Shown here: piece by piece, positions 17,897 to 29,225 of the stretch
How positions within the stretch are numbered: the stretch's first letter is position 1
How the letters are laid out: each line of letters starts with the position of its first letter
From: Nitrospira sp.
Lineage (GTDB): Bacteria > Nitrospirota > Nitrospiria > Nitrospirales > Nitrospiraceae
NCBI GenBank assembly: GCA_022226955.1
Contig: CP092079.1
Span: forward strand, 1,074,015 to 1,138,014
Length of the DNA: 64,000 bases
Reading direction: 5' to 3'
Notes under the pieces: model-generated
Told to the model about the DNA's origin: nothing
Seen by the model: only the letters and a program-made list of their open reading frames with translations
Databases searched by the model: none
Made by a program: the position numbers and the translations under genes

Positions 17897-19495
17897 TTAT
17901 CCGAAAAGCTTTATCTGTATCTGAACATCAGTCCTGAGCTCCGGCCAACGTTCGACAAACGATTCTGCGGAAATGCGCGCCAGCTCGCTTGGCTCAATCT
18001 TGTTTAGCCCTCCACCATAGACCCGGCCTTCGCCGCGAAGCTCATGACCGGTCACTTGCCCGAGCAGAGCGTGAACGGCTTTGGCACGGTCAGGATGATG
18101 GCTCAACATCTCCGCGAGACTGTCCTTCGGGTAGAGCATGAGATAGAGATTCGTTCCAATCGCCTTCGAACGGTTCCAGATGAAACGAAACGGCCGTTTG
18201 TCCGCAGAACCACGGCCCATGTACGTGCAGAGAAAGAGAGCAGGCTCTCGCTGTTCCTGTTTGTACCAGGGGTTGCGCTTGCCGATCAGATAACCGTCCA
18301 TGACGCCAAGAGTCTGAGCAGTTTGCAGATACTCCCACAAGGCCGGGTGCTTCGCCTCAACCATCGACTCAGGCAGGCCACAATCGATGACGCACAATTG
18401 GCGGTCGATGAGTGGATAGCCATCAGCCTCCGCGTCAACGATTGTGGCCTTGAGGTGGCGCGGGCCAGGAAGGATTGGACGGAGGCATGTACCGGGAAGC
18501 CCACGGCGCTTCGCTTCCGCACGATCGAGAATGAAAAACTTATTGCAGCCGGTGGCGATGCCCCGCTGGACGCGGAAAAAGTCGCCAAGTGTCGGACCAT
18601 TCTCGGTGCTCAGCCTGTGCCGGTCGTTCTTGGTGTGACTCGGGTACGCAGTCCACTTGCGAGATTCGCACAATCGTTCATGCTGGATTAGCTCGCGGGC
18701 GTGCGGTTCAGCCAGCGTGCCGCCATACGTAAATTCGACGGCATGAGCGGCAGCGGGTGGCGTTTTTCGGAACACCAGTACGACTGACGACACAAGAGCA
18801 TCACCGAATTGAACATCATCAGGATCGAAGCGATGGGCACGAAGAAGTGTTACCTTGCTCGTGAGATAGTCCTTGAGAGCGGCTCCGTAGTTCACATCCA
18901 TAAACTCAGATGGAATGAGCCAGGCCGCAATCCCGCCATCCTCCATCCAGGCCGTAGCCAGAAGCAGAAAGTAGACATATAAACCCGCAAGGCCATTCAC
19001 CTCAACACCGGTCATTTTGAACACGAGGCGCTGGAGGCGTTCCTTTTCTTCCCGATCCATGTGGTGATGACGAACGTACGGTGGGTTTGCCAAGACGACA
19101 TTGGGTGCGGCAGGACACGACCCGTTGGCGACAATGCGGGTGAAGTCACCCCGCACCACCTCAAGTCCGGCATCGGACCACAACTCGCGAGCGGCATCCG
19201 CGAACGCGGGATCAAGTTCGACCCCCACGGCGCTCTTCAATCTCTTCGAGCCAAAGACGGCAAGCGCCGCAGAGAAAAAGCTACCAGAACCTATCGAAGG
19301 ATCGGCGAAGCGAATCCCGCTCTTACGCCGGTTGGTGATAAGCGATTCGACATACCGGACGATATCGACGGCGAGAACATTCGGAGTAGCAAACTGACCC
19401 AGGCGATTCCGCTCAGCAGACGATTTGCGTGTATCGATATCGACCTGCATCGCCTGACGGCGCATTTCAACCGAGTTGTCCTGGCATGCAATCAT
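17897..19495 (-). CDS. N6-adenine DNA methyltransferase of a type II restriction-modification system
   Basis: This 532-residue methyltransferase has the SAM-binding motif FADPSIGSGSFFSAAL near residue 63 and the catalytic motif LANPPYVRHHH (NPPY) near residue 135. That order (motif I before IV, with a long C-terminal recognition region) is the gamma-class arrangement of the TaqI/Eco57I type. LGQFATP near the N-terminus is the usual motif X. It lies 4 bases downstream of the XamI-like nuclease gene and presumably protects host DNA at the same site. If the partner is XamI-like, the target would be GTCGAC with N6-methyladenine. The recognition site is inference. Confidence 0.85.
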   Translation of the reverse strand: MIACQDNSVEMRRQAMQVDIDTRKSSAERNRLGQFATPNVLAVDIVRYVESLITNRRKSGIRFADPSIGSGSFFSAALAVFGSKRLKSAVGVELDPAFADAARELWSDAGLEVVRGDFTRIVANGSCPAAPNVVLANPPYVRHHHMDREEKERLQRLVFKMTGVEVNGLAGLYVYFLLLATAWMEDGGIAAWLIPSEFMDVNYGAALKDYLTSKVTLLRAHRFDPDDVQFGDALVSSVVLVFRKTPPAAAHAVEFTYGGTLAEPHARELIQHERLCESRKWTAYPSHTKNDRHRLSTENGPTLGDFFRVQRGIATGCNKFFILDRAEAKRRGLPGTCLRPILPGPRHLKATIVDAEADGYPLIDRQLCVIDCGLPESMVEAKHPALWEYLQTAQTLGVMDGYLIGKRNPWYKQEQREPALFLCTYMGRGSADKRPFRFIWNRSKAIGTNLYLMLYPKDSLAEMLSHHPDRAKAVHALLGQVTGHELRGEGRVYGGGLNKIEPSELARISAESFVERWPELRTDVQIQIKLFG

Positions 19496-19499
19496 GCGG

Positions 19500-20459
19500 T
19501 CACAATCCCAACTTCACAAGATCATCAATGCGATGCTCCCACACCCAATCGAACCCGTCGATGACGGCATAGCCCAGGTACCCACCATCAAAATAACCAC
19601 CAAGGAAAAGAATATATCGAATATGCACACCGTACGCGGATTTGAGTTGGCGCATTTTCTTGGCCTCCTCTTTACGCCGTTTGTTTGTGTTCGTGAAATC
19701 GCCCGCCGATTTTGCTTCAATTAAGAGGGGAAGACGATCCAGTGTCGGTCGCTTCGGCTGTATTGCAACATCCACAGGCACCTTGACCTTCTGTCCTTTG
19801 GTCATTACTAGATTCAGTCGGAAGCAATACGTACCGGGTTGCATATCAGTGAGCGGTTTTGAAGAAGAATGCGGCTGCTCGGCATAGCCCTTGGCCTTTA
19901 GGAACTTTGCGATTGCGTTGAGCTGCCTTCGCTCCTGGGCGTTACGGATCTCAGGGTCTGCAAGGGAGTTGGTGAGCCGGTCAGCAATGATGGTCGAAGC
20001 TCGCTCTCGCTGCTGCTCGACCGGCTCTTTCGCTGTGTCCAGCCAAGGAAAAATATCACGGTCCAGCAGCCTGGAGATAATGCGGCAGAGTTTGGTCAAC
20101 TCCGTTTTCAAATCACCAGCATTCATTTTGGCTGGAAGCTTGCCATCTTCCATCCGACCGACAAGGTTCTTACTCACGCGGGCCAAGCCGATCAAACGAT
20201 CCACGGCTAATGGCGGAGCCGTACACATACGAAGCGTTGACAGCACACTCGGATTATTTTTGAGAGTGGCGCCATCGATGCGGCGCAGATCATGGGTGGC
20301 GAGTAGCGCAGCCTTTACATGTCCGGCAGTCGTTTTGCGTGTGGAACGGAACGCCTTGGGTGCAAAGCGCATGAACCACCGGTTGAACTGGTCAACGGAG
20401 GCCGCAATATCTGCGTTCCAGAGATGCGGCTTGTCGGCATTGATGCGTTTCGGCTTCAT
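19500..20459 (-). CDS. XamI-family type II restriction endonuclease
   Basis: This 319-residue protein starts with LWNADIAASVDQFNRWFMRF and APKAFRSTR, which I recognise as the N-terminal pattern of the XamI restriction endonuclease family. A PD-(D/E)XK-type core is visible near residues 228-250: VDVAIQ, then LPLLIEAKSAG, giving the Asp and Glu-X-Lys catalytic residues. XamI cuts GTCGAC. The last strand, RYILFLGGYFDGGYLGY, also fits. The nuclease gene precedes the methyltransferase gene, with only 4 bases between them. No control (C) protein gene is present. Several GTCGAC sites occur in this window, so the methyltransferase must be active if this enzyme is. Confidence 0.75.
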   Translation of the reverse strand: MKPKRINADKPHLWNADIAASVDQFNRWFMRFAPKAFRSTRKTTAGHVKAALLATHDLRRIDGATLKNNPSVLSTLRMCTAPPLAVDRLIGLARVSKNLVGRMEDGKLPAKMNAGDLKTELTKLCRIISRLLDRDIFPWLDTAKEPVEQQRERASTIIADRLTNSLADPEIRNAQERRQLNAIAKFLKAKGYAEQPHSSSKPLTDMQPGTYCFRLNLVMTKGQKVKVPVDVAIQPKRPTLDRLPLLIEAKSAGDFTNTNKRRKEEAKKMRQLKSAYGVHIRYILFLGGYFDGGYLGYAVIDGFDWVWEHRIDDLVKLGL

Positions 20460-21086
20460 GAATTCGATTTATTCAAACGTACTAATACTCTGGCCGGCGC
20501 AATTATCAACACAGGACTTCTAATTATTGAGTGTGCTGACTGACACATCACGCAAAGACAACAATCCTACTCTAATGTCATTCTTGCACCGCTTCATACA
20601 ACTCATGAATGATATTTCCATCAAAAACTGGCGCACTCTGCAGAGTGGCTAGATCGGCATAAATCTATTTTCAGTGCGAGGCAGTGCATTCCTGTTTCAG
20701 CATCACACGCGACAGATTCTCCGCCGATTCACAATCTCCGTCAAGCAGTGACTTTTCCGACGAAGTTTTCAGGACAGCCTTTCGGTGTCAGGTCTTGCAA
20801 TCACACGTTTGAAAATGTTTCAGGTGTCCAGAAACCACTTCCCTCTGGACCGCTCCCTCCCCTGCCCGCCAGCGGCTCTAGGTCATATCCACCGACGCAC
20901 CCACGATGAGTGCGTGGCAAGCTCCTGTCCAAACTGAGCGGTCAGTGCTCGTTCATCAGGTCCGATCTGGAAGCGAGTGAAACAAATATAGCGGAAGATT
21001 TTGGAGAATCCCGCACCATCGTCATCGTCTGAAAGCAGCAGTGCCTACCACCGTAATTCACTCGGACCGTTGTTTTCGATGCGCGA
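20460..21086. other. non-coding stretch upstream of the restriction gene
   Basis: About 630 bases with no supportable ORF. It holds the transposon-end remnant at 20785-20810 and otherwise shows no clear repeat. The part near 20460-20560 is A+T-rich and probably contains the promoter of the restriction-modification operon. Confidence 0.5.
20785..20810. mobile_element. solo end remnant of a RAYT-type element
   Basis: GTCAGGTCTTGCAATCACAC (20787-20806) is identical to the left end of the transposase element at 45222-45241. On the minus strand it is preceded by a short open run ending in an Asn-Val stop, like the end of a transposase. No transposase body remains, so this is a decayed insertion or a solo terminus. 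Confidence 0.65.
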
Positions 21087-21299
21087 TTACGCGGGAATAT
21101 CGACGTATTCGACTCGGCTGCTGGGAGGAGAGATCGGAAGGCCGTCAGCCCTGAGCCCTTCTAGATGAAACTCGATGGCTTCACGGATGAGAGACTCTGT
21201 TTCTGTCACGGTCGAACCAGTGGCAATACAGCCCGGCAAGTCTGGAACATACGCAGCGTAGTTTGAAGGGGCTTTCTCGATCACAATCGCGTACCGCAT
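21087..21299 (-). CDS. hicB: HicB-family antitoxin
   Basis: This 70-residue protein begins MRYAIVIEKAPSNYAAYVPD and continues LPGCIATGSTVTETE, the classical partial RNase H-fold HicB domain. A helix IREAIEFHLEGLRADG and a short tail ending VEYVDIPA follow. HicB neutralises the mRNA-cleaving HicA toxin. The upstream gene on the same strand is a truncated hicA, so this antitoxin may now be an orphan, or may act on HicA encoded elsewhere. The ATG overlaps the end region of the hicA remnant. Confidence 0.85.
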   Translation of the reverse strand: MRYAIVIEKAPSNYAAYVPDLPGCIATGSTVTETESLIREAIEFHLEGLRADGLPISPPSSRVEYVDIPA

Positions 21300-21300
21300 C

Positions 21301-21417
21301 TTAATTTATCCCCTTCTTCCAACCGGCTTGATTCACGATACTACTCAGGGTTCCTGAAGGCAAATCATCACTGGGCTTGCCTCTAACAGAGAAATATTCC
21401 AATTGCTCTCTCGTCAT
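21301..21417 (-). pseudogene. hicA: truncated hicA toxin remnant
   Basis: This 38-codon ORF ends one base before hicB. Its second half, DDLPSGTLSSIVNQAGWKKG, matches the C-terminus of HicA (typically DIPKGTLNSILKQAGL). The N-terminal half of HicA, including the double-stranded RNA-binding strands and the catalytic His of the G-S-H motif, is missing. The first 15 residues (MTREQLEYFSVRGKP) do not resemble HicA. I read it as a deletion derivative. Confidence 0.55.
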
Positions 21418-21471
21418 TACCTTCGCCTATCATCACGACGACGCCTCCGCATCGCTGATGCGCCATGCCTC

Positions 21472-24400
21472 CTAGCTTTGCTGGATATCCGGCACGCGAG
21501 GCCCTGAAGGCAGCGGCTGGCTCGTTTCCCGGCCTGTGCGCATTCGCAAAAACCGCAACCGTACCCGATCGAGATAGAGATAGATCACCGGCGTCGTATA
21601 GAGCGTCAGGATCTGGCTCACCAAGAGTCCGCCGACGATGGCAATGCCGAGCGGCTGGCGCAATTCAGATCCGACCCCCGTCCCCAACGCCAAAGGCAGC
21701 GCGCCGAACAACGCCGCCATCGTCGTCATCATGATCGGCCGGAACCGCAACAGGCAGGCTTCGTAAATCGCCTCCTCCGGCGGCTTCCCTTCCTGGCGCT
21801 CCGCCTCTAAGGCAAAGTCGATCATCATGATGGCGTTCTTCTTCACGATGCCGATCAGCAAAATAATCCCGATCAACGCAATCATGCTCAGCTCCGTCTT
21901 GAAGAGAAGCAGCGCGAGCAGCGCGCCCACTCCGGCGGACGGCAGCGTCGACAAGATCGTCACAGGATGAATGTAACTCTCATAGAGAATCCCCAGCACA
22001 ATATAGACCGTGACCAGCGCGGCGAGGATGAGAACCAGCTGGTTGTCGACGGACGATTGAAAGGCTTTGGCCGCCCCCTGAAATGTGCCCCGGACACCGG
22101 CCGGAAGGCCCATCTCCCGCATCGTTTTTTCAATCGCCGGCACCGCATCGCCGAGCGATTTTCCCGGCGCCAGATTGAACGACAGCGTCACACCGGGAAA
22201 CTGCCCTTGATGGTTCACGAGCAACAGCGTGTTCGTCGGTTCATAGCGCGTCATCGCACTGAGCGGCACCTGCGCGCCCGCCGGCGACCGGACATAGATT
22301 TCTTGCAATGTCGAGGGGCTCTGCCAATATTGCGGCGCCAGCTCCATCACAACATGATACTGATTGAGCGGCGTATACATAATGGAGACCTGCCGCTGGC
22401 CGAACGCATCGTAGAGCGTATCGTCGATCAGTTGCGGACTGATTCCCAGACGGGAAGCCGTACTGCGGTCGAACACTACGAGCGATTGCAATCCCTTATC
22501 CTGCTGGTCGCTGTTCACGTCCGCAATTTCCGGCAGCGTGCGCAACTGCCGTTCAACTTTAGGCGCCCAGGCGTTCAGCTCGGCGAGATCCACGCTTTGT
22601 AGCGTATATTGGTATTGCGCACTGCTGGCGCGGCCGCCGATTCGCAGATCTTGAATCGCCTGCAACACGGTCGGAGCGCCCGTCACTTTCGCCAGCTTGG
22701 GACGCAGGCGGGCGATCACCTGATCGACGCTGATCTGCCGTTCTTCGAGCGGCTTCAGCGAAATGAACATGCGCCCGGCATTGGTATTTCCGCTGACACC
22801 GCCGCCGCTGAATCCCGTGACAGTATCGACAGCCGGATCGCTCTTGATAATGTCCACGACTTCAACCAGCTTCTGCCGCATCGCCTGGAACGAAATGTCC
22901 TGTGCAGCCTGGATATTCCCAAACATGCGTCCCGTATCCTGCTGCGGGAAAAACCCCTTGGGCACGATGGTGTACAGATAGATGCTGAAGGCCATGGTCG
23001 CCAGCGTCACTGCGAGCATGCTGCGCGGATGGCGGAGCACCCAGCCGAGACTTCTGGCATAGCCGCCGCGCAAGCCTTCAAAGACTCGTTCGCTCATCCG
23101 GTACCAGCGCCCATGGGTCCTGCCGGTTTCCGCCTTGAGGACGCGGGCGCACATCATCGGCGTGGTGGTCAGCGACACGACCAGCGAGACAACAATCGCC
23201 ACGGAGAGCGTGACGGCGAATTCGCGAAAGAGCCGCCCCAGCATGCCGCCCATGAAGAGGATCGGAAGAAAGACCGCGACGAGCGAGACCGTCATCGACA
23301 GCACGGTAAACGTAATCTCGCGGGCGCCGCGCAACGCCGCCTCCATCGGCGTCATGCCCTGCTCCCGATGCCGGCTGATGTTCTCCAGCACGACGATGGC
23401 ATCGTCCACCACGAATCCGGTCGCAATCGTGAGGGCCATGAGCGAAAGATTGTCCAAGCTATAATCGAAGAGATACATCACGCCGAATGTGCTGATCAGC
23501 GACACCGGCACCGCCACACAGGGAATCAGCGTGGCCCGGATGTCTCGCAGAAAGAGAAACACCACGAGGATCACGAGGCAGACGGAGATCGCCAGCGTCC
23601 GCTCGACGTCGTGCAGCGAAGCGCGAATCACCGGCGTGCGGTCCACCACAACCTTCAGAGTCATGCTTCCTGGAATCGACGCTTCCAATTGGGGAAGGAT
23701 AGCTCGCACCCGATCGACGGTCTCAATGATATTGGCGCCTGGCTGCCGGTTGATGATAATGAGCACCGCCGGAATGCCGTTCGCGATGCCGGTAGTCCGC
23801 AGATCTTCGACCGACTGTTCGACCGTCGCAATGTCCGAGAGCCGCACGGCCCGCCCCTCTCGGTAACTCACGATCAGCGGCAAATACTCTTCCGCCTTGT
23901 GGAGTTGGTCATTGGCCCTGACTTCCCAGGTCCGGTTCCCGTCCGACAACTGCCCCTTGGGGCGATTGACATTGGTGCTGCTCAACATTCGGCGGACATC
24001 GCCGAGTCCGATCCCGTAACTATTCAACGCCGTGGGATTCAGATCGACGCGGATAGCCGGAAGCGAGCCGCCGCCGACCGTCACCTGACCGACCCCCTCG
24101 ATTTGCGACAATTTCTGCTGAAGAAAACTGGAGGCGACATCGTACATGCGGCCCCGGCTGACAAGATCGGAGGTCAGCGAGAGAATCAGAATCGGCGCAT
24201 CGGCAGGATTGATCTTCCGATAGGTTGGGCTGTTCGGAAGGGTCACGGGCAGTTCGCTTCGCGCCGCCATGATGGCGGCTTGCACATCGCGCGCGGCGCC
24301 GTCGATATTGCGGCTTAAATCGAACTGCAGCGTGATATTCGCGGACCCCAGCATACTCGTGGAGGTCATCTCCGTCACACCGGCGATGCGGGTAAACTGA

Positions 24401-24606
24401 TGTTCCAGCGGAGCCGCCACAGACGTGGCCATGGTTTCCGGACTGCCACCCGGCAGCATGGCTGACACATTGATTGTGGGAAATTCCACTTGCGGCAGCG
24501 CCGCGACAGGAAGAAAGCGGAAGGCGATCAAACCGATGAGGGTCACGCCAACCGTCAACAGCGTCGTTGCGACCGGACGCCGGATGAACGGCGCCGAGAT
24601 GTTCAT
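21472..24606 (-). CDS. RND multidrug efflux permease, MdtC-like
   Basis: This 1044-residue inner-membrane proton-driven RND transporter begins [20 protein letters not shown] and contains [15 protein letters not shown], both standard for the MdtB/MdtC group. Two periplasmic loops separate membrane helix groups (about 330-530 and 860-1020). In helix 4, [12 protein letters not shown] carries the paired Asp residues of the proton relay. It overlaps the upstream RND gene by 4 bases. MdtB and MdtC form mixed trimers in E. coli, and the same is likely here. No outer-membrane TolC-type gene lies near, so the exit channel must be encoded elsewhere. Parts of the gene are nearly identical at DNA level to the paralogue upstream. 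Confidence 0.9.
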   Translation of the reverse strand: MNISAPFIRRPVATTLLTVGVTLIGLIAFRFLPVAALPQVEFPTINVSAMLPGGSPETMATSVAAPLEHQFTRIAGVTEMTSTSMLGSANITLQFDLSRNIDGAARDVQAAIMAARSELPVTLPNSPTYRKINPADAPILILSLTSDLVSRGRMYDVASSFLQQKLSQIEGVGQVTVGGGSLPAIRVDLNPTALNSYGIGLGDVRRMLSSTNVNRPKGQLSDGNRTWEVRANDQLHKAEEYLPLIVSYREGRAVRLSDIATVEQSVEDLRTTGIANGIPAVLIIINRQPGANIIETVDRVRAILPQLEASIPGSMTLKVVVDRTPVIRASLHDVERTLAISVCLVILVVFLFLRDIRATLIPCVAVPVSLISTFGVMYLFDYSLDNLSLMALTIATGFVVDDAIVVLENISRHREQGMTPMEAALRGAREITFTVLSMTVSLVAVFLPILFMGGMLGRLFREFAVTLSVAIVVSLVVSLTTTPMMCARVLKAETGRTHGRWYRMSERVFEGLRGGYARSLGWVLRHPRSMLAVTLATMAFSIYLYTIVPKGFFPQQDTGRMFGNIQAAQDISFQAMRQKLVEVVDIIKSDPAVDTVTGFSGGGVSGNTNAGRMFISLKPLEERQISVDQVIARLRPKLAKVTGAPTVLQAIQDLRIGGRASSAQYQYTLQSVDLAELNAWAPKVERQLRTLPEIADVNSDQQDKGLQSLVVFDRSTASRLGISPQLIDDTLYDAFGQRQVSIMYTPLNQYHVVMELAPQYWQSPSTLQEIYVRSPAGAQVPLSAMTRYEPTNTLLLVNHQGQFPGVTLSFNLAPGKSLGDAVPAIEKTMREMGLPAGVRGTFQGAAKAFQSSVDNQLVLILAALVTVYIVLGILYESYIHPVTILSTLPSAGVGALLALLLFKTELSMIALIGIILLIGIVKKNAIMMIDFALEAERQEGKPPEEAIYEACLLRFRPIMMTTMAALFGALPLALGTGVGSELRQPLGIAIVGGLLVSQILTLYTTPVIYLYLDRVRLRFLRMRTGRETSQPLPSGPRVPDIQQS

Positions 24607-27600
24607 GGCGTTCCGGGGGCCAGCGCCTCTGCCGGCGACGGCCGCCCGGACCGAACGCGCCGCGCCAGCCGGTCAAACGCCAGATAGACCACCGGCGTCG
24701 TATACAGCGTCAGCGCCTGGCTCACAATCAGCCCACCGATGATGGCGACCCCGAGCGGATGCCGGAGTTCCGACCCAACCCCCGATCCGACCGCCAGCGG
24801 CAGCGCGCCGAGCAGCGCCGCCATCGTCGTCATCATGATCGGACGGAACCGCAACAGGCAGGCTTCGTAAATCGCCTCCTCCGGCGGCTTCCCTTCCTGG
24901 CGCTCCGCCTCTAAGGCGAAATCGATCATCATGATGGCGTTCTTCTTCACGATGCCGATGAGCAAAATAATTCCGATCAGCGCGATGACGCTGAATTCGA
25001 TGCGGAACAGCATCAAGGCCAGCAACGCGCCCACTCCGGCGGACGGCAGCGTCGACAAGATCGTCAAGGGATGGATGTAACTCTCATAAAGAATCCCCAA
25101 CACAATATAGACCGTGACCAGCGCGGCGAGGATCAGCCAGGTCTCATTCGCCAGCGACGCTTGAAACGCCTGCGCCGTGCCCTGGAAGTCTCCGCGAATA
25201 CTGGCCGGCAGCGCGATCTCCCGAGAAGCCTTGTCGATGGCGGCGACTGCATCGCCGAGCGATTTCCCTGGCGCCAGATTGAACGACACCGTTACCACGG
25301 GAAACTGCCCTTGGCGGTTAATGGCCAGAGGGGTCGTCGTCTCGGTAAATTGGGTGAACACATTGAGCGGCACTTGCCCGCCGGTGGCCGAGCGGATATC
25401 CAGCAGCTGGAGCGCCTGCGGCCCCGTCTGAAATTCCGGCATCACTTCGAGCACAACGCGATACTGGTTCAGCTGGGTGAACATCGTGGAAACCTGCCGC
25501 TGGCCGAATGCGTCGTACAGCGTATCGACAATGAGTTGCGTGGAGATGCCGAGCCGCGAGGCCGTGCTGCGATCGATCTCTAGCATCGAGGCTAGTCCGC
25601 GATCCAGCTGATCGCTGCTGACATCGCGCAATTCCGGCAGGGCCTGCAACGCGCTCACAAACTCCGGCGCCCAGCGGCGAAGCTCCTCGGGATCCGCGTC
25701 TTCCAGCGTGTATTGATACTGGGTGCGGCTGACCCGGTCTTCCACGGTCAGATCCTGCATCGGCTGCAAGAACAGCGACAGACCCTCCACGCCGGCCACT
25801 TGCGCCTGGAGGCGGTGAATGACCTCCTGAACACTCAGTCCGCGTTCGGCAACCGGCTTCAGATTGATTTGGATGCGTCCACTGTTCAGCGTGGTGTTGG
25901 TCCCATCCACGCCAATGAAGGACGAGAGCCCGGCGACAGCGGGGTCGGCGAGGATGAGGCGGGCAAGCGCCTGTTGCCGTTCAACCATGCCGCTGAACGA
26001 GATCGACTGTTCCGCTTCGGAAATACCCAGAATCGCTCCGGTATCCTGCACCGGAAAGAAGCCCTTCGGAATGGCGAGATACAGCCCAACAGTCAAGACC
26101 AGCGTACCGGCCGCGACGGCCAGCGTGGCCGGTTGATGCCGCAAGACCCGGCGCAACGAACGGCCATAGGCCGCAATGGTCCGATCCAACACCTGTTGAG
26201 ACGCACGGTACAGCGCGCCCTGTTCCGTTGCCGGTCGATGGCGGAGCAGCCGGGCGCACATCATCGGCGTCAATGTCAGCGAGACCACGGCCGAGACGAG
26301 AATCGTGGCACTCAGCGTGATGGCAAATTCGCGGAACAGCCGGCCCACCACATCGCCCATGAAGAGGAGCGGAATCAGCACGGCAATGAGCGAGATCGTC
26401 AGGGAGAGGATCGTGAAGGCAATCTGTTTCGCCCCCTTCAGCGCGGCTTGCAACGGCGATTCTCCCTGCTCGATATAGCGCGAGATATTTTCGATCATGA
26501 CAATGGCATCGTCCACCACGAAGCCCGTGGAGATCGTCAGCGCCATCAAGGTCAGATTATTCAGGCTGAACCCCATGAGATACATCGCCCCGAAGGTCCC
26601 CACCAGCGACAGTGGAACCGCCGCCGCGGGAATGACCGTGGCGGACAGCGTCCGCAAAAAGAGGAAGATCACCAGGATTACGAGCGCGACGGCCAGCATC
26701 AGCTCGAACTGCACATCGCGCACCGACGCCCGGATCGACATCGTACGGTCAGTGAGGATCGTAACCTGGACTGCGGACGGCAAGGCGCTTTGAAGCTGAG
26801 GCAGGAGCGCTTTGATCCGGTCGGCCACGTCGATGACATTGGCGCCGGGCTGCCGCTGAATGTTGACGAGAATCGCCGGCTGCTCGTTCATCCAAGCCGC
26901 TTGCTTGGCGTTTTCCACATCGTCGATGACATCCGCCACATCGGACAAATGCACAGGCGCGCCGTTGCGGTACGCGAGGATCAGCGGCCGGTAGTCCTGG
27001 CTCGACAACAATTGGTCCGTGGCATTGATGATCGAAGCCCGTCGGGGGCCATCGAAGACGCCTTTAGCCTGATTCACATTGGCGGCCGCCACGGCGAAGC
27101 GCAGATCCTCCAGCGTCAACCCATAGGCGGACAGCGCGCGCGGGTTGGCCTGAATCCGCACCGCCGGACGCTGCCCCCCACTGAGACTCACCAGCCCGAC
27201 ACCGGCCAGCTGAGAAATCTTTTGAGCGAAGCGGGTCTCGGCCAGGTCTTCGACTTGCGACAGCGGCACGGTCGTGGAAGTCAGCGCAAGCGTCAGGATC
27301 GGCGCATCCGCCGGATTGACTTTGTTATAGACCGGCGGATTGGGCAGATCCCGGGGAATGACGGTGGCGGCGGCATTGATCGCGGCCTGTACTTGCTGCT
27401 CGGCAATGTCGAGATCCAAATCCAGACTGAATTGCAACGTCACGATCGAACTGCCGCCGGAGCTCGTCGAGGTCATCTGATTCAGGCCGGGCATCTGGCC
27501 GAATTGACGCTCCAGCGGAGCGGTCACCGACGAGGCCATGACGTCCGGGCTGGCGCCGGGATAGAACGTCAGCACCTGAATGGTCGGATAATCGACTTGG

Positions 27601-27713
27601 GGCAGCGCAGAGACCGGCAGCAGGCGATAGGCCAGAGCGCCAGCGAGCACAATGGCAACCATGAACAAGGCCGTCGCCACCGGCCGCATGATAAACAGGC
27701 GGGAAGGATTCAC
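24603..27713 (-). CDS. RND multidrug efflux permease, MdtB-like
   Basis: This 1036-residue RND transporter begins [20 protein letters not shown], with [17 protein letters not shown] and, in helix 4, [12 protein letters not shown] (paired Asp). It is the first of the two permease genes after the adaptor gene, overlapping both neighbours by 4 bases. That gives the order adaptor-permease-permease seen in mdtABC. The substrate range of such pumps includes bile salts, novobiocin and metal-linked compounds in E. coli; nothing here fixes the substrate. The C-terminal region shares long near-identical DNA stretches with the downstream permease gene. Confidence 0.9.
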   Translation of the reverse strand: MNPSRLFIMRPVATALFMVAIVLAGALAYRLLPVSALPQVDYPTIQVLTFYPGASPDVMASSVTAPLERQFGQMPGLNQMTSTSSGGSSIVTLQFSLDLDLDIAEQQVQAAINAAATVIPRDLPNPPVYNKVNPADAPILTLALTSTTVPLSQVEDLAETRFAQKISQLAGVGLVSLSGGQRPAVRIQANPRALSAYGLTLEDLRFAVAAANVNQAKGVFDGPRRASIINATDQLLSSQDYRPLILAYRNGAPVHLSDVADVIDDVENAKQAAWMNEQPAILVNIQRQPGANVIDVADRIKALLPQLQSALPSAVQVTILTDRTMSIRASVRDVQFELMLAVALVILVIFLFLRTLSATVIPAAAVPLSLVGTFGAMYLMGFSLNNLTLMALTISTGFVVDDAIVMIENISRYIEQGESPLQAALKGAKQIAFTILSLTISLIAVLIPLLFMGDVVGRLFREFAITLSATILVSAVVSLTLTPMMCARLLRHRPATEQGALYRASQQVLDRTIAAYGRSLRRVLRHQPATLAVAAGTLVLTVGLYLAIPKGFFPVQDTGAILGISEAEQSISFSGMVERQQALARLILADPAVAGLSSFIGVDGTNTTLNSGRIQINLKPVAERGLSVQEVIHRLQAQVAGVEGLSLFLQPMQDLTVEDRVSRTQYQYTLEDADPEELRRWAPEFVSALQALPELRDVSSDQLDRGLASMLEIDRSTASRLGISTQLIVDTLYDAFGQRQVSTMFTQLNQYRVVLEVMPEFQTGPQALQLLDIRSATGGQVPLNVFTQFTETTTPLAINRQGQFPVVTVSFNLAPGKSLGDAVAAIDKASREIALPASIRGDFQGTAQAFQASLANETWLILAALVTVYIVLGILYESYIHPLTILSTLPSAGVGALLALMLFRIEFSVIALIGIILLIGIVKKNAIMMIDFALEAERQEGKPPEEAIYEACLLRFRPIMMTTMAALLGALPLAVGSGVGSELRHPLGVAIIGGLIVSQALTLYTTPVVYLAFDRLARRVRSGRPSPAEALAPGTP

Positions 27714-28957
27714 GAGGAGGCCCCTCGCTGGGGCTTTTCAGCTCCGGCTGGCGGACTATCCGCCGGTTTCTCCGAAGCGCCTGTTGCCGGGGTGCCTTTC
27801 CGGTTCCGAATCTCGACCTTGCTGCCTTCGCGCAATTTCTCCGTCCCGTCCACGACCACAACGTCATCGGGAGCCAACCCGGCATCGACCGACATCTCCT
27901 CGCCTTGCGAGACGCCCACGGCCACCGTCCGGACCGCCACCGTCTGGTCTTCGTTCACCACATACACGAAGGTGCCCTTCGCGCCTCGCTGCACAGCCGC
28001 AGATGGCACAATCGTCACACCGCGCTTGATGTCCAGCAAGAGCCGCGCGTTGACGAACTGATTGGGAAACAATTGTCCGTCCTCGTTCGGAAACACCGCC
28101 TTCAGCCGCACCGTGCCGGTATTGGCATCGATCTGATTGTCGACCGTGAGCAATGTCCCCGTCGCCAGCTTCTTCTTCTGCTCCCGGTCGAAGGCCTCCA
28201 CCGATAGTGTTTCACCGGACTTCAGCCGCTCCATAACCGCCGGCAAATTATCCTCTGGAATCGTAAAGACAACCGTGATCGGCATGAGCTGCGTGATAAC
28301 TAGAAGGCCATTCGCGTCGTTCGCCCGCACCATGTTGCCCGCATCGACGATGCGCAACCCTACCCGTCCATCGATCGGAGACGTAATGCGGCTATACGCC
28401 AGCTGCAACTTGGCATTGTCGATCTGGCCCTGATCGGCTTTCACAACCCCTTCCAATTGACGCACCAGCGCATGCTGCGTATCCAGCTGTTGCTTGGGAA
28501 TGAACCCCTGGGCGAGCAAGTCCTTGTACCGTTCCAAATCCAGCTGCGCGTTCTTGAATTGCGCCTGATCGCGCGCCATCTGTCCCTCGGCCTGCGTCAA
28601 TTGCACATTGAATGGCCGCGGGTCGATCTCCGCCAACAGATCGCCGCGGCGGACAAGCTGCCCCTCCTGAAACAACACCTTCATGAGCTGTCCATCGACC
28701 CGGCTTTTGACATTCACGGTATGCAACGGCACCACCGACCCGAGACCGTTGAGGTACACCCCGATGTCGCCCGTTTTCGCCGTGGCCACAGCGACCGGAA
28801 ACGTGCGCGCCCCGGCGGCTGGCGGCTGATTCGCTCGCGACGGCTCTTCGCTGGACTTCGCCAGCAGGGCATAGCCGCCGAATGCCAGCAAACAGGCCGC
28901 CATGAGGCCAATGACCCAACGTTTAAGCATGGTGGCAAAACCGATTGATTCCGACAT
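27710..28957 (-). CDS. periplasmic adaptor (membrane fusion) protein of the RND pump, MdtA-like
   Basis: This 415-residue adaptor has an N-terminal membrane anchor (residues about 12-31) rather than a lipobox. A lipoyl half-motif, [20 protein letters not shown], lies near residue 85. A helical hairpin spans about 115-170, followed by the second lipoyl half, [20 protein letters not shown]. Beta-barrel and membrane-proximal domains complete it, and the C-terminus is Pro/Lys-rich. It links the inner-membrane permeases to an outer-membrane channel. The ATG follows GAAGGA. It is the first gene of the operon, so regulation should act in 28958-29225, where I see no obvious operator. Confidence 0.9.
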   Translation of the reverse strand: MSESIGFATMLKRWVIGLMAACLLAFGGYALLAKSSEEPSRANQPPAAGARTFPVAVATAKTGDIGVYLNGLGSVVPLHTVNVKSRVDGQLMKVLFQEGQLVRRGDLLAEIDPRPFNVQLTQAEGQMARDQAQFKNAQLDLERYKDLLAQGFIPKQQLDTQHALVRQLEGVVKADQGQIDNAKLQLAYSRITSPIDGRVGLRIVDAGNMVRANDANGLLVITQLMPITVVFTIPEDNLPAVMERLKSGETLSVEAFDREQKKKLATGTLLTVDNQIDANTGTVRLKAVFPNEDGQLFPNQFVNARLLLDIKRGVTIVPSAAVQRGAKGTFVYVVNEDQTVAVRTVAVGVSQGEEMSVDAGLAPDDVVVVDGTEKLREGSKVEIRNRKGTPATGASEKPADSPPAGAEKPQRGASS

Positions 28958-29225
28958 AACGTCCTTCTCGTTGATACCCGGCGGCCGGAGTTATCCAGCG
29001 GCCAGGAACCTGTCATATATTCACTGTCGCATCTTACCGTTCCCGTGCCAAACAGTATAATCAAGCCCATCCTCAATTAACATCGTAGCAGGAAACGCTT
29101 CTAGTCTACGCTTCACCCACTCAGCGGCGAACAATGCCTCTGACAATGGAAGCTCGTGCGCACACCGTTTCCCACCCGCAGAAAAACTCCCGCATCCACG
29201 ATCTATGCTGTGGTAGGGTGCGGCC

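Noticed and set aside
22609-28061. Very long open frames on the plus strand opposite the two RND permease genes (569 and 782 codons).
   Set aside because: They mirror the codon pattern of the real genes, give Arg/His-rich unstructured translations, and have no ribosome-binding sites or family motifs.
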